64,000 bases of DNA from Peromyscus leucopus (GCF_004664715.2 NC_051082.1:12138998-12202997); one strand, 5' to 3'; numbered from the stretch's first letter, positions 12,216 through 23,264 are shown. Numbers and translations are program-made. Notes: generated by a model not told the origin, from the letters alone.

Positions 12216-12787
12216 CTGTTCAACCACCACTATAGAGTGAGCCCTTGTCTAACAATAATAATTATTATTTATATTGATGATGATGATGATGTCACCACAT
12301 GGGACAACATGTGGGCAGTAAACAGCGGATTTGGACAGTCAAGGACTTCAGAAGGTGGTGTGGCGGATGCTTAGCAGTGTTCTCACTTATTGTGACTGAC
12401 CAGAATGCCAACACGACCTTCGGAGCTGGGGATAGGCTGAGACATCCCTCTATATAGTGTTCACAGTACCCAAGGATAATAAATCAATAGCAGAGAATAT
12501 CAACCTGTCACTGGGTCATTTAAATGTAATTAATTTCAAGCACTCATCACCTTGTGTGTAATAAAGTGTGATTGTAAATTTATATCAATTAATTTTCCGG
12601 TTATGGCCATGGTCAGTAAGTGGCTTGCAAAGGTCCTGAAATTTGCACATCGATTGTGAAGAAGTCCTGTGGCTGATTGGCACACCACTGAGCCAGGAGT
12701 GATCCTTCATGGGTGATGTTATCACGTGGTCAAAGACATGAAACATACATTCAATGTTCGTCAAAGACCTGAGCCATATTTATAACG

Positions 12788-12895
12788 CACCTATAATGTC
12801 AGCAGTACTTAAGGAGCTGAGGCAGGAGGATTGTGAGTTCAAGGCCAGCCTGGGCTATGTAGTGAGATCCTGTCAGAAAACAAAAACAAAACCCC
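12788..12895 (+). repeat. B1-related SINE (truncated)
   Basis: cacctataatgtcagcagta, aggagctgaggcaggaggat, gagttcaaggccagcctggg followed by an A-rich end. Confidence 0.75.
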
Positions 12896-13099
12896 ACAAC
12901 ACACAAACAAAAACTGATCAAAGAGCGGGTGGCTTAAAGGAGCAGAAAAATACTAAAAATAATGAAAAGTTATCAGAAATAGAATAACTTAAAATTCTAG
13001 AAATATAATAGGGTGGTTTAATGAAGAAATAGTGTGCCTTAAAATGTCTCAGGCTGGAATGTCTGGGAGGCTGAGACATAGAGCTAGACCCACATACAT

Positions 13100-13990
13100 T
13101 GTTTCATTTAATTTCATCTATTTCTGCTAGATTCTCCCTCTACATACAACAATTGACAACCAATTGCTGTGCTCTTCCTGGGGAGGACCACCCCTCCTCT
13201 TCCCGACATCCCTCAGTTGTCTGTAGTTCTTTGTGTAGAGTGGAGGCCTCGTGGGATTTTTCCCTGTCCAGTTTGGCATGTTTAGAAAATCGCAGCCAAT
13301 CAAAATGCAGCTTTGTGGAGCCCAGTCCCCATGGATACGCCTACAAAACATTCCCGCACCTCAGGCTCAGGGAACATTGCGGAAGAGGAGACAAAAACGA
13401 GTGTACGAGCCAGAGGATCAGGAAGTTTGCGGTGAGACTGTGTCTCCTAGGAATGTCAGAAGCTACACCCATAAAGTCTCACCAACTGGCTACCCAAACG
13501 TGAGCAGAACAAGGATGATACCACTGAACATGACAAACTGGATGGGGTTGGGGGGAAGCCCACCAGGCCTCAAAGACCTGCTCAACAAGAGGGAAACCAT
13601 GCCCGGTACTGGAAACCTAGCCAACTATTCAATACTAGTGAAGTCACCGTTATTAGAGGAGACTCTACAGCCACTGATTTACTAAACCAGCATAATCCCT
13701 AACAGCACTCTATAAACCTTTGTCCTGTACCCACAGAAAAGTGTAGGCTTCACCCCTCATCAAGGAAACTTCTTTTTGCAACAGACAGAAACCGCTACAA
13801 AAAACCCTTCTGCATTCTTTGGGCCATCAAAGGCCACCAGCAGACAGCCCCCTACCCACCACCCCCATGGCACTTATTCCTGTCATTAAAATAATCATGT
13901 TCCCAACTAGGAACTTCAACCTTATGATGTCTTTAAAATGCTGTCCAACAGAGACCCCACACTGAGGCATAGAGGTCAGAGAGGCCATCT
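13100..13990. repeat. Rearranged rodent L1-like repeat
   Basis: Contains several phrases that recur in rodent genomes (ttcctggggaggaccaccc; tggagcccagtccccatgg; aatgtcagaagctacaccc; cctcatcaaggaaacttc). The block around 13212-13275 is a diverged reverse-complement copy of 13526-13586, so the element is internally inverted. An open frame at 13251-13685 runs through it but looks like chance, not a gene. Family assignment is tentative. Confidence 0.45.
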
Positions 13991-14114
13991 CTAACCCATG
14001 CCCATGGGGCTAGATGGGCAACCCAGACACCCATGATAGTTTTCCTATTAGAGACACAATAGGGAATGATGGGGCATATGGAAAATTGAAAAGCTTATAC
14101 CATAAAACCCACCA

Positions 14115-14357
14115 TGGGGCTGGGAAGCTAGGGAGCTAGCCCTGCAGTGAGAGACCCTGCCTTAATCTATAATAGAGTTGGGAGCAACAGAGGACGATGT
14201 CCAATGTCAACTTTGTGCCTCACATGCATGCATATACATGTGTATTCACATATATATGTATACCCATACATACATGCATGTACAACACACACACACACAC
14301 ACACACACGCACGCACGCACGCACGCACGCACGCGCGCGCACACACACACACACACC
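14115..14357 (+). repeat. B4-type SINE fragment with CA/CG tail
   Basis: gcagtgagagaccctgcctt and a diverged 3' body leading into atgcatgcatatacatgtg and the alternating purine-pyrimidine tract. Confidence 0.5.
14286..14357. repeat. (CA)n(CGCA)n(CG)n(CA)n alternating tract
   Basis: 72 nt of strictly alternating pyrimidine-purine: CA repeats, then six CGCA-type units, then CGCGCGCG, then CA again. This composition favours left-handed Z-DNA. Confidence 0.95.
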
Positions 14358-14456
14358 CCAGAGAAGGAAACCCACAGCTCTTCTCCTCCCTTCAGATGAA
14401 GACACTTAGGAATGCCCAGCTCAAATGAACTACTTCCAGGGTCACGGCAGACTTAC

Positions 14457-14515
14457 TTTGACTGAAGTGGGCGGTCACCAGGGTACATCCATCGGTTCAC
14501 CACAGTGTCAGTCAT
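14457..14515 (-). CDS. Rph3a: Rph3a first coding exon (start codon, N-terminus of rabphilin-3A)
   Basis: Read on the minus strand, this exon begins with ATG (+ strand 14513-14515) in the context GCCATGA and encodes MTDTVVNRWMYPGDRPLQS plus two bases (AA). That is the N-terminus of rodent rabphilin-3A as I know it; the arginine in GDRPLQS differs from the glycine I recall in rat. The donor is AAA|GTAAGT, rc of 14451-14456. Upstream the exon continues as 5' UTR to 14533, where a TTTTCCAG acceptor precedes it, so at least one non-coding exon lies further right. Exon phase is 2 and joins in frame to the 12-nt microexon at 9371. Rabphilin-3A is a soluble effector recruited to synaptic vesicles by GTP-bound Rab3A/Rab27; this short N-terminal segment precedes the Rab-binding domain. 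Confidence 0.95.
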
Positions 14516-14533
14516 GGCGGAAGGCTGGTATAC
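14516..14533 (-). other. Rph3a: Rph3a 5' UTR segment of the start-codon exon
   Basis: These 18 nt lie between the splice acceptor (GTGTTTTCCAG, rc of 14534-14544) and the initiator ATG. They show that transcription starts in a separate upstream exon to the right and that the 5' UTR is split. I could not assign the upstream exon with certainty; the best candidate region is around 40.7-41.5 kb. Confidence 0.85.
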
Positions 14534-15354
14534 CTGGAAAACACCCACCCAAGGTGGTTACTGCTGAGAGCTGCTGGTAGCAAAGGTTTCACCAGAGGCC
14601 ATGGGAGTATACAGCAGGTGACAACTAGTGTCCAGCAGGTCAACCCACTAGATGAATAATTCCCTGATGGGGAGCCCCACTTGGCAAAGCTGTGGGATCA
14701 CTGACTGTAAATGACAGGTTGCTTCTGTCTGTAATTTCTCTCATATGCCACGACATTCCTTCCCTAATAGCAGCTATGGGTGTTTTCCCTCTGCTTTATC
14801 CCATGAAAATACTCCATCTTTGGGCACACATACAGCTGTGGATGGTCAGGAAGATGATTTCTGCTTAATCTGTATGATTTTGATGAATAGAAATAATACT
14901 AGGATATTTTTCATAACTGACATGGGAAAATAACAGTATTCTCGGTCACAAAGATAGCTTTTCACACATTTAGCTAAGACCTCAAAACAAATTCGAAACA
15001 GACTAGCTGGCCCTGCAGAGAATATACAAGGACACGTTCCTAAGTGTCTGTTAAACCAAAGTCAGGCACAAAACAACTTCAGTAGATATAATTCTCTCAG
15101 TAATTGACTTTCTGCACATACTCCTAGGCTCAAGATTCAGCCAACTAATTGTTTCTTGCTTAGGTCCTGGGTTTCAACGTCACTTTCTGTCTGGGAACCC
15201 TGACCACTCAGGCTATGTGCACAGTCAAGCATTAGTCACTGACCGGTCAGTGTGACATCTCTAGCCTGAGCGACACTGTGTGACTTATCATGTGTTATAG
15301 GAATGGGTCAGACCCTGAAAATGTAACATATAATTGTCCAGAGTTTGGCTTCTG

Positions 15355-15356
<2 letters not shown>
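14534..15356. other. Non-coding stretch upstream of the start exon
   Basis: No transposon or gene recognised. 14860-15130 is AT-rich. The acceptor of the start exon lies at its left edge; no second splice-site pair stands out. Confidence 0.6.

Positions 15357-15385
<29 letters not shown>
15357..15385. repeat. (GT)n microsatellite
   Basis: About 14 GT units preceding the degenerate minisatellite. Confidence 0.95.
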
Positions 15386-15388
<3 letters not shown>

Positions 15389-15393
15389 AAAAG

Positions 15394-15704
15394 GAGATGT
15401 AGCTGAGTGTGCAGAGGGAGAAGTGAGAGACATGTAAGAAGTGTGAGAGAGAGTGAGTGAGTGACAGTATGTGAAGGAGTGTAGCAGAGTAGAGAGAGGA
15501 AATGTGTATAGAAGAGAGATGTGCAGCTATGTAAAAAAGAGATGTGATTGCATATAGAAATAGATGGCTGTGTAGGAGAGAGATGTATGTATGTAGGAGA
15601 GATGTATGTGGAGGAAGAGATGTGGCCGTGTGGTGAGAGAGCTGTGTAGATGAGATGTAGAGCTGTGCAAAAGAAGTGTATAGCTGTGTGGAGACAGATT
15701 TTCA
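15394..15704. repeat. Degenerate GAGATGT/GCTGTGT minisatellite
   Basis: About 310 nt composed of imperfect repeats around gagatgt, agctgtgt and gtaggagaga, unit length varying roughly 17-40 nt. The + strand is almost free of C. Not derived from a SINE I recognise. Confidence 0.8.
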
Positions 15705-17769
15705 GAGAGCATTTTTAAAGATTAAGTAAGAGAGTAAGCTACCATTAAAAAGCATGTGTTTCCTTATTTACCCCTCAGATAGAAAAAGTCTAGCCTTCAC
15801 TGCATTTGTGGATTTTTTTTTTTTTCAAACCCTGGAAGTGGCCTTGGAGCAGGCTCCCCAAAGGCCACCGATAGGTTACCCAGCCATCTGGCCACTCTTA
15901 GCTCATGAGTCCCTACTCTATGCCACACATGTGGGGACACAGAAAAGGGAGTCTGGTATCCCAACTGTCCAGGTGTAAAACTATGTACCCCTAAGGGGCA
16001 GTGACCCCTGGGAGTCACAGCCACCTAGTGATGAGAGATGGGACAGCACGCTTCCTGTTCATTGCTGACACAGGTCCCCACTGTGGTGCTGTTGGGGGGG
16101 GGGGCTGTTGTGGACTTTTAAGAAGGTGTTGGGGACATTGAGACCTTGTCCTTGAAGAAGAATGTGGGGCCTTGATTCTGTGGCCTCTCTGTTTCTTGGC
16201 TGTGGCGTGAGTGGTTGCCCAGACGTTAGATTGTTCCAGCCCATGCCAAAGGGCACAGCTGTGGGGTCACCCAGTCTTTGACTTGAGTCTCCAGACTCAT
16301 GAACACCTTTCTCCACTTCACACACAGCCTGAAGTGGGCTTTTTGTTACAGTGACTCAAGCCTCTCTATATCTGCCCTGCTCAGGATCAGTTTACCCTCC
16401 ACACATCAGTCAGGGAGAGCTTGAACAACTTATCACAGTTTATCAAACATCTCCACAGTCAGACACAGGGATTCCACTGGCCCAGCAAGCCCACCTCTAG
16501 GCATCTCCCTGGAGGAGTGAAAACTCCCTTCTCTACAGGAATCTGACCTTCCTAACAGCACAGAGGGGAAGTGACCCCAAACCCACCACACCTGACAGAA
16601 TGATCGGGTATGCTTGCTCATCATGGGTGGCCCTTGGGGGCCCTGTGCTAAAAGAAGGAAGCCAGACTCCAAACATTCTCTACTCAAATGCCAACTCTTC
16701 CAAGAAGACACCTTCCCTGGCCATTCCAAGCCCCTCCCCAGTCCCGTTCCTCCTCATCCTACAGCTAAGCATGGCACGTGCTTTGTCTTCCTGCTATCCA
16801 CGCTTATCTCTCCACCTAGTCAGTAAGAGCCACAAGTTCCAGGCTCGGGGCTGCATTTGTTCAACGGCAGCTCCTCAGTACACAAGGGGCCAGCTTCATG
16901 GACTGTGAGCCAAGCAGCTGTCTAGACTATGCACGGAAGGATCCCACATCCCCACATCTGCAGGTAACCCAGACCCCTAAGCTCAAAGCTCTGTGCTCCT
17001 TTCCTGGGATTCTTCATAAGCTTTGCATGAGCGATCCAGAAATTCTTAATTTTGCAACTGGCCCCTACATGTGGTGTATTAGTTGGTGTTCAATAAGTGT
17101 TCATGTAGATCACGGAGGTTGGTGAGTACACAAATGTATGAAACATCAGAGCCAGCCCGCTGTCTCATAGCCTCGTGGACCCCTAGGCCACCCTGCATCT
17201 TGGACTGCCACAAAAGCTACTGTTCAAGGCCCAGAAAGACCCCCCTATGGGACCCCTCCCCTTTCATCTTGTCTCTACTTCTCCCCATCAGCATCCATTG
17301 CTAAGGACCAGTGAGTGCCCCACCCCAGAATCTTAAGTTCAAAACTCATTTAAGAGCCACAGCAGTGTCTGAAGTGACCCGGTGGGGCTGGACTGGGCTG
17401 GCAGAGGCCTCATGTGGTACTTTGGAGAGCTGCCAGGGTCTGTGTCCCCTGTGGATGTATATGCGTGGTTCAAAATGAAAGCCAGCCTCTGTGTCCCACA
17501 GCCCTGTATTAAATCATGGGGTACCAGCTCCCAATATTTTGGATGGCATCCGGGCACTTCTGATTTCATCTCTACCCTCGCCTGCCTCCCTTCCCTGCCT
17601 CCTGCTCATCACTGCCCATTCAGGCTCCTGCAAACCAGTTCAGACTACTGGAAGTTGAAGATGAGACCTGACCAAGGACTCAAACCAAGGAGCAAATGTG
17701 AATGAACAAATGATATCCAGCCAGAAGTATACTATGTTTGGCCCACATGGTATTTTTTTAAGTATAATT
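15705..17769. other. Non-coding, no recognised element
   Basis: About 2 kb with mixed base composition, a T15-type run near 15811 and a G11 run near 16093. The ORFs here have no domain signature and no partner splice sites. Confidence 0.55.
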
Positions 17770-17985
17770 AAGCCAGATGTGAGGAGGCGTAACATGCTTG
17801 CCTCGAAAGCATAAGGGTCTGTGTTTGAAGGGCATGGTGGCAGGAACCTGAAACTCAGCTCTGATGAGGCAGAGGCAGGGGGACTCAGACTTACTGGCCA
17901 GATGGTCTAGCTTATTTGGAGAGTTCCAGATCCCAGCGAGAGACCCTGTGTCCAAAAACAAGGTGGATGTCTCCCAAGGTGTCCT
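17770..17985 (+). repeat. B4-type SINE
   Basis: tRNA-like head (gcgtaacatgcttgcctcg, aaagcataagggtctg), B1-like middle (gggcatggtggcaggaacct, gatgaggcagaggcagggg) and gcgagagaccctgtgtcc end. Followed by a pyrimidine-rich run 18000-18080. Confidence 0.7.
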
Positions 17986-19104
17986 CTGGCCAATACACAT
18001 CTCCCTCTCCTTCTGTCTCTCCCTCTCTCTTCCCTCTTTCTCCTCCCCTTTATCTGCCCTTCCCACCTTCCTCTCCCAGAGCACCCACCATCACTAAGTG
18101 TCTAACACTGGTCTGGGTCTAGAGACGCATCATTCAGACACAAACTAGAGACAGAAATGAGGGTCCCCACAGAGCTTGGCTTCAGGTGGGGAAGAGAGAA
18201 GACATGTAGGCCAAGGACAGAGCGAGCCAGCTGCTGATGCAAGGCAGAAGGAAGTGGGTGTGAGGACAGGGGGATGTTTGGCTTTGCATGGGTATCAGGA
18301 GGGTCTTGCTGAGCCATGTTTGACCTGGAGCAGGGCACTGATCCATGTGGACACCTGGGGCAGAGCATCTCAGACAGATGGAAAATGAACCGCAAAGGCC
18401 CTGGGGTGGGGCAAGCACCTGCTAAGTTAGAGAAACGACAGGGAAGATAGAGAGGAGTGAGCAGGGTAGGTACCAGAGAAGCAGTGTCCATCCACAGATG
18501 AACCTGCCTGCTTCACCCTCTGAATCTCATTGGCAATGACACTTCCCATGACCAAATGGGACGGCAGCATGTCTGTCCAATCAGGAGCTGGAAGCTGCAA
18601 ATGGTCTAGAGCTGGCTTCTTGCTGTATATGAGGAGCCCAGGCTAGCCCACTGGAAAGAGTCACTCGCCCAGCCAAGTGAGCCAAATCTGGCCTAGAGCA
18701 GAGGAACTGCCCAGCTGAACCCAGCCTGATGGCAGACCTAGAGAGCCAGAAGACAACCATGGTAGCTCTGAGCCACTTGCTAGAGGGGTGGTTTGTCACA
18801 CAGCACAGACAGACTGATAGAAGTTGCTGGCTCAGACCCAACTCCCACATCCAACCCTGGGATCCTCTCTAAGTGACCCTGGCAAGCTATCCCACTCTGA
18901 AATGAGGACTCGCATTCTGGGGCACTCAACTCCCAGGCTCCCGAGTGACTGACTATCCAAGAGGGCTTGTCAGCTGACTTGCTTTCCAGGCTCCAACCTG
19001 GGAGCACTCTGTCTGTGTTCCCGGTATACCTGGGAGAGGTGAGAAAATGTCTGTCTTTGGGGTGTCGGAGGTCTGTCTGAGTAAAGGTGCAATAGATACC
19101 TGGT
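17986..19104. other. Non-coding, no recognised element
   Basis: Begins with a C/T-rich run (18000-18080). The remainder shows no SINE, no splice-site pair and no convincing coding sequence. Confidence 0.5.
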
Positions 19105-19398
19105 GTGCACTCTGTGCATGCATGTGTTTGTGTGTGTGCGTGTGCGTCTGTGTATAGGTCAGAGGTCAACTTTAGGTGTCATTCCTCAGGAGTTGTCCAC
19201 TGGTCTTTCGTTGGCACGTAGGTTGCACGAGGCTGGCTGGCTAGCGGGTTCCAGAGATCTGCCTGCCACCCTCGCTCCACTGCTAGGGTTAAGGCAGGCA
19301 CCGCCATACCTATCTTTTTATGTGGGTCCTGGGGATTGAACTCAGGTCCTCACGCTTATGTGGCAAGCACATTACTGACTGAGCCATCTTTCCAGTCC
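19105..19398 (-). repeat. B4-type SINE
   Basis: Reverse orientation: GT-rich tail, gtcagaggtcaactttaggt, then tgtgggtcctggggattgaa, ctcaggtcctcacgcttatg and ctgagccatctttccag. Confidence 0.75.
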
Positions 19399-19580
19399 AT
19401 ACATTTCTCTTATTTAGTATTTGGGTGGGGGTAAGAGCACCCTGGCTTTCCTTCCAGATGTCTCCTTTCTCAATATCCACCAGTGAGGCTGAGGTGGGGT
19501 TCACCTCGTCCTGTCCTTAGAGGTGGTCCTATGGCCCACTTCTGGTCAATCGGTGGTTGGTCTGCTGTGATTGGCTCGGG

Positions 19581-19600
19581 GATCAGCACGTGACCTGATC
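19581..19600. promoter_or_regulatory. E-box CACGTG inside an inverted repeat
   Basis: gatcagcacgtgacctgatc: a CACGTG E-box (USF/TFE3/MYC class) flanked by GATCAG and its reverse complement CTGATC, with an ATTGG (CCAAT) motif about 10 bp upstream. Function is not shown by sequence alone. Confidence 0.3.
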
Positions 19601-20140
19601 TGGGCCAGTGAAAGCTTTGCTGGAGTTCCGTAGGCGGTGATTTTCTTCCTGTCTTTGAATCCACCTCACAGAGAAAGCCTGCGGCAGGGTGATGGAGAAA
19701 CGCCACTGCCCTTTGGTGCACCAGAGGGGTGGGGGGTGCTGGATCTCACCATGCCCGAACCCATATTTGTCATTTTGGCTATCATAAGCCAAATTTGAAT
19801 TGAATTTTTGCCACTGAAACACTCCTGTATCCGGGCCCTCAGGGTCCCATGTCAGCTTGGAGCAGGGATTCCAAAGGCAACCAGAGCTGGTGGGACCTGA
19901 AAAATGAACACTAGTCCCCATCCAGACAACAGGAGGTCCTCTGACTGCCCCCCTAGGCTCTGCCATCAGATGCATCCTCCCCAAAGGGACCCTGCACTGG
20001 TAATTAGAACTCAGTGACAATAAACAACACTAATTAAAAGCAAAACTAAGTACTTAATAAGACAAATGAGGTGACGGTATTACAAGTCGGGATGAGCAAG
20101 CTGGTATTAATTAAAGATGGATGTCTTCCCCCTTTGAAAA

Positions 20141-20141
<1 letters not shown>

Positions 20142-20182
<41 letters not shown>
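20142..20182. repeat. (GT)n microsatellite
   Basis: About 20 GT units; the first of two like-oriented GT blocks 64 bp apart. Confidence 0.95.
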
Positions 20183-20186
<4 letters not shown>

Positions 20187-20243
20187 GCCAGCAGATGATC
20201 CTCACTGTTGTGTCTCATGAACACCATCCATCTTATTTTCTCC

Positions 20244-20246
<3 letters not shown>

Positions 20247-20287
<41 letters not shown>
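20247..20287. repeat. (GT)n microsatellite
   Basis: About 20 GT units, the second of the pair, continuous with the GT-rich end of a B4-type SINE. Confidence 0.95.
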
Positions 20288-20288
<1 letters not shown>

Positions 20289-20632
20289 TGTGCATTTGCA
20301 TTTCTGTGTGTTTGCATGGGTGTGGGCATATATGTATGAGTGGGTGGGGCTTGTGCCTGTGGAGGTCCAAGGTTGACAATCAGGTGTCTTGTCTTCATCG
20401 TCCACCACTTCAATCATGGACGCAGGGTCTCTTATTGAACCCCGAGTTTGCTGATGCTGGATAGTGTCATCTCAGCTCACCCTGAGGGTGCCCTGTCTCT
20501 GCCTCTGAGGTGCTGGGATTATAGGCAGCTGCCATATTTGCCCACTCTTACATGGGTTCTGAGGACTTGATATCTGATCAACACACTTGTATGGCAAGTA
20601 CCTTATTTACTGAGTTTTCTTCCTGGTCCCAC
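20288..20632 (-). repeat. B4-type SINE, diverged
   Basis: Reverse: ggaggtccaaggttgacaat, ctctgcctctgaggtgctgg, gattataggcagctgcc, ggttctgaggacttgatatc, ggcaagtaccttatttactg. Confidence 0.65.
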
Positions 20633-20774
20633 TTTATTGCTTCAAGGCAGTATTTCTCTCTGGCCTTGAGCTCATCAAATTGGTAAGATGCCTGGCACAC
20701 CAAGAAACTGCTTGGCTCCACCCCCCTAGTGGTGTTAGGTACCAGCATGTGCTACCATATCCTGATTTTTAAAC

Positions 20775-20890
20775 ACCCACTTAGTCAACTGGGAAATTGA
20801 AGCCCAGACAGGTAGAATCACTTGTCCCAAGACACACAGCCGCCACCCCACACAAACAGCTTGTATATTTGAACTGAGGCCACACTCCCA
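20775..20890 (+). repeat. MIR
   Basis: gggaaattgaagcccagaca, cacttgtcccaagacacaca and tttgaactgaggcc follow MIR order. Confidence 0.6.
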
Positions 20891-22303
20891 TGTACATGGC
20901 TCACTGAAGGCAGGGCAGAGGAACCTAGGAAGAAACTAAGAGAGACTATTCTGTTCCCTCCTGGACCATGGAGTCCCTCCAAGCCCTGAGTCTACACATC
21001 TGAACACGGCAGGTACAAGAACCACCACCAAGCCTACAGCTGCCCTGACAGTACAGCCCACTTCCAGGTTTTACCCAGGCAGGCAGGTTTACCCTCTCCT
21101 CCTGAGGCTTGATTGCCGCACTTACATGTGTGCTCACAAACATCCACCCAACCAGGAAAACATGATTAGAGGGGTCTGTGTATCGGAACAAGTTGTTTCG
21201 CTTAATGACTCTTGTCCTGCTCCAAAAGGACTGGGCAGGCACAGGCTCACCTAAGCCCTAATCACTGTGCATTATGAGAGACCACAAGTCCCATGTCCTT
21301 CTTTGCCTTGGGATAGAATGCAGAATGGAGAGGGGCATCCACTGCCTTACACCCACCAGCAATCCTGCTCCCCTCCTGGAAGGGGCATTTTCGGTCAGCA
21401 TCAGATCTCTTGCTCTATCAATGAGCCCCCTCACCCTGAAGCACCGTTTTCTATTGAGGAAAATAATTTTTAAAAAATATTGGATTCAGTTATTAGCTTG
21501 CTGTTCTCAGGAGAAAGAAGTAGCCACATAGGCACCATGGTGGATGGGCCTATGAAAGTGCAGCTTGCCAAGCATACTCTATTCTGTCCACCAGAGTATG
21601 GCCATCCATCCTGCTGGTGCTCAGAGTCCCCTGTGGTGACTGCATCCACTGCACCCTTGAGTTCTGGTTTCTGGTTGGGTTCCAATAGGAGATACCAGCA
21701 GAGGCTGGGAGGAGGGAGAGGCTGAGGTGTCCCTGAGTCTCCCTGTTGGGCATCATAGTTTGCCAGCAGAAAGGAGGGATAGAGACAGCCAGAGTATATA
21801 GTACATAGAGTATACTAGATAGAGCATCTAGTATATAGAGTATATGACAACCACCATGGTATAGGTCATGAATCTCTGCACAGGGCAGCAGGGTTGACTG
21901 TCCAGATGAAGGACCCCAGTGAATATGCCTTCTATATCTGCTGCTCTCCTCATAGTAACTCTGGTCTTTACAGTAACTCTCCAGGCATCAAGAAGTTGGT
22001 GAATGTGGCCATCAGAAGCTCACACATGCTCACCCACTGGGGCTTGTCCCTTCCAGCATGTCAGAAATCTAGTCTACCCTACTCCCACCAAAGGGGCCAC
22101 ATGGAGAACTAAGGTCCCAGCCAAGAAGTCAAGCTCACCCCAGACACAGGAGACCATGTTGTGTTACACAGCTATGGATCTTCAGTGTAGAACACCATGA
22201 TCCCTTAACATGACCAAGCAAGACCAGAAGACACACCAAGCAACTGGTTTCAGCTGGATCACAGAGTCTTGAGCCAATACGAGTGGCCCTCAGGCACAGG
22301 CAG
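20891..22303. other. Non-coding, no recognised transposon
   Basis: Contains TATA-like tandem pieces (tagagtata units) at 21795-21845 with a 10-bp-stem hairpin. Several 70-85 codon frames on both strands overlap one another and show no family signature. Confidence 0.5.
21811..21835. repeat. Short hairpin in TAGAGTATA repeats
   Basis: TATACTAGAT, a 5-nt AGAGC loop, then ATCTAGTATA: a perfect 10-bp stem embedded in imperfect tagagtata/tagtatata repeats. Confidence 0.85.
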
Positions 22304-22636
22304 TGTATTGGTTGGCTTGTTGAGACTGAATACTTGTTGCTTAAAGAGGAAGGACTTTATTTTGCCTTTCAGTCTGAGGGGATACGGTCTACCATGGTGG
22401 GAAAGGCATGATGGTGGGAGCAGAGATGGTCACACTGTGCCTGCGGTCAGGAAGAGGAGAGTGGGCAGCAAGTGGGGGTAGGCTATAAACCCCCAATGTT
22501 GGGTTCCTATGACTCACTTCTTTCAACAAGGCTCTGCCTCCTGAAGGTTCCATAAGCTTCTTAAATAGCATCGCCAACAGGAGACAAAGTGCTCACGTGC
22601 ATGAGGCTATGGGGAACATTTCACATTCAAAACAGC
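22304..22636 (-). repeat. Rodent L1-like 3' fragment
   Basis: tggttggcttgttgagactg, aaagaggaaggactttattt, catgatggtgggagcag and tgaggctatggggaacattt followed by cacattcaaaac, the terminal phrase shared with the element at 56615. Confidence 0.55.
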
Positions 22637-23029
22637 AGCCACGAACTTTCATGGTAGTTGTTATGCGGTGTAACTGACTGCTACAAGCAGTGCATCATGT
22701 CTCCTGTCTGCCCATGTACACCTATTAGCCCTGCTTCCCTATTCTCATCCCTAGGAGGGGACCTGTCTGTGTGACCTCACATGATCCTGTGCCCTCTGGC
22801 TTTTATTGGCTTCAGTCACTGGAAACCCTGTAAGCGTTTCCTATCATTGCCTGCTCTGGGTGCATCACATCTCTTGTTGGCTTTCCTTAAACCCATTCAC
22901 ACCTTAGTTCCTTTGCAAAACTCACCTTAAAAGACCCAGTTAGAATTGTCTGTTTTTCTGCTGGGACCCTCATTCATGCGGTTAATTGTTGATAGTGTAT
23001 GATTTCCATGAGAAAACAGACGCAAGTCA
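22637..23029. other. Non-coding, nothing recognised
   Basis: About 390 nt of mixed-composition DNA; no repeat, splice pair or coding signal seen. Confidence 0.5.
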
Positions 23030-23127
23030 AGTGTGGTGCTGTGTGTTTTAGCTTAAGGCCAGCCTGGTCTATGTAGCGGGCTCTGGCCAACCAGGGCTAG
23101 AAAATGAGACCTTGGGTCAAAACACAA
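23030..23127 (+). repeat. B1-related SINE fragment
   Basis: gcttaaggccagcctggtct, atgtagcgggctctg and gagaccttgggtcaaaacac. Confidence 0.55.
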
Positions 23128-23264
23128 CACAACAAACTAGGCAGTGTCCAGTGCCTGGGCTTGAGGAACAGGTTTAGGAATGAGCTTGAGGCCTGGGCTT
23201 GGTTTCAGCACCGTGGACAGCGGCAAGGAGCCTGTGATCTCCCAGGTTTCAGGAGTGATCATTG

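Larger units (their letters stand above)
9383..14456 (-). other. Rph3a: Rph3a intron between start exon and microexon
   Basis: About 5.1 kb of GT-AG bounded intron. It contains B2/B3, B1, B4 and B2 SINEs, (GT)n blocks at 9716 and 10760, a rearranged L1-like block (13100-13990) and an alternating CA/CG tract (14286-14357) only about 100 bp upstream of the start exon's donor. 10240-10760 and 10810-11300 hold no recognised repeat; 10900-11050 is AT-rich single-copy-looking sequence. Confidence 0.85.

Noticed and set aside
13251..13685. 144-codon plus frame that looked like a retroelement protein
   Set aside because: Lies in a rearranged non-coding L1-like 3' region; no reverse transcriptase, RNA-binding or endonuclease motif.
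15394..15704. CRISPR-like array
   Set aside because: Repeats are imperfect, variable in spacing and without uniform spacers, and the genome is a mammal's.
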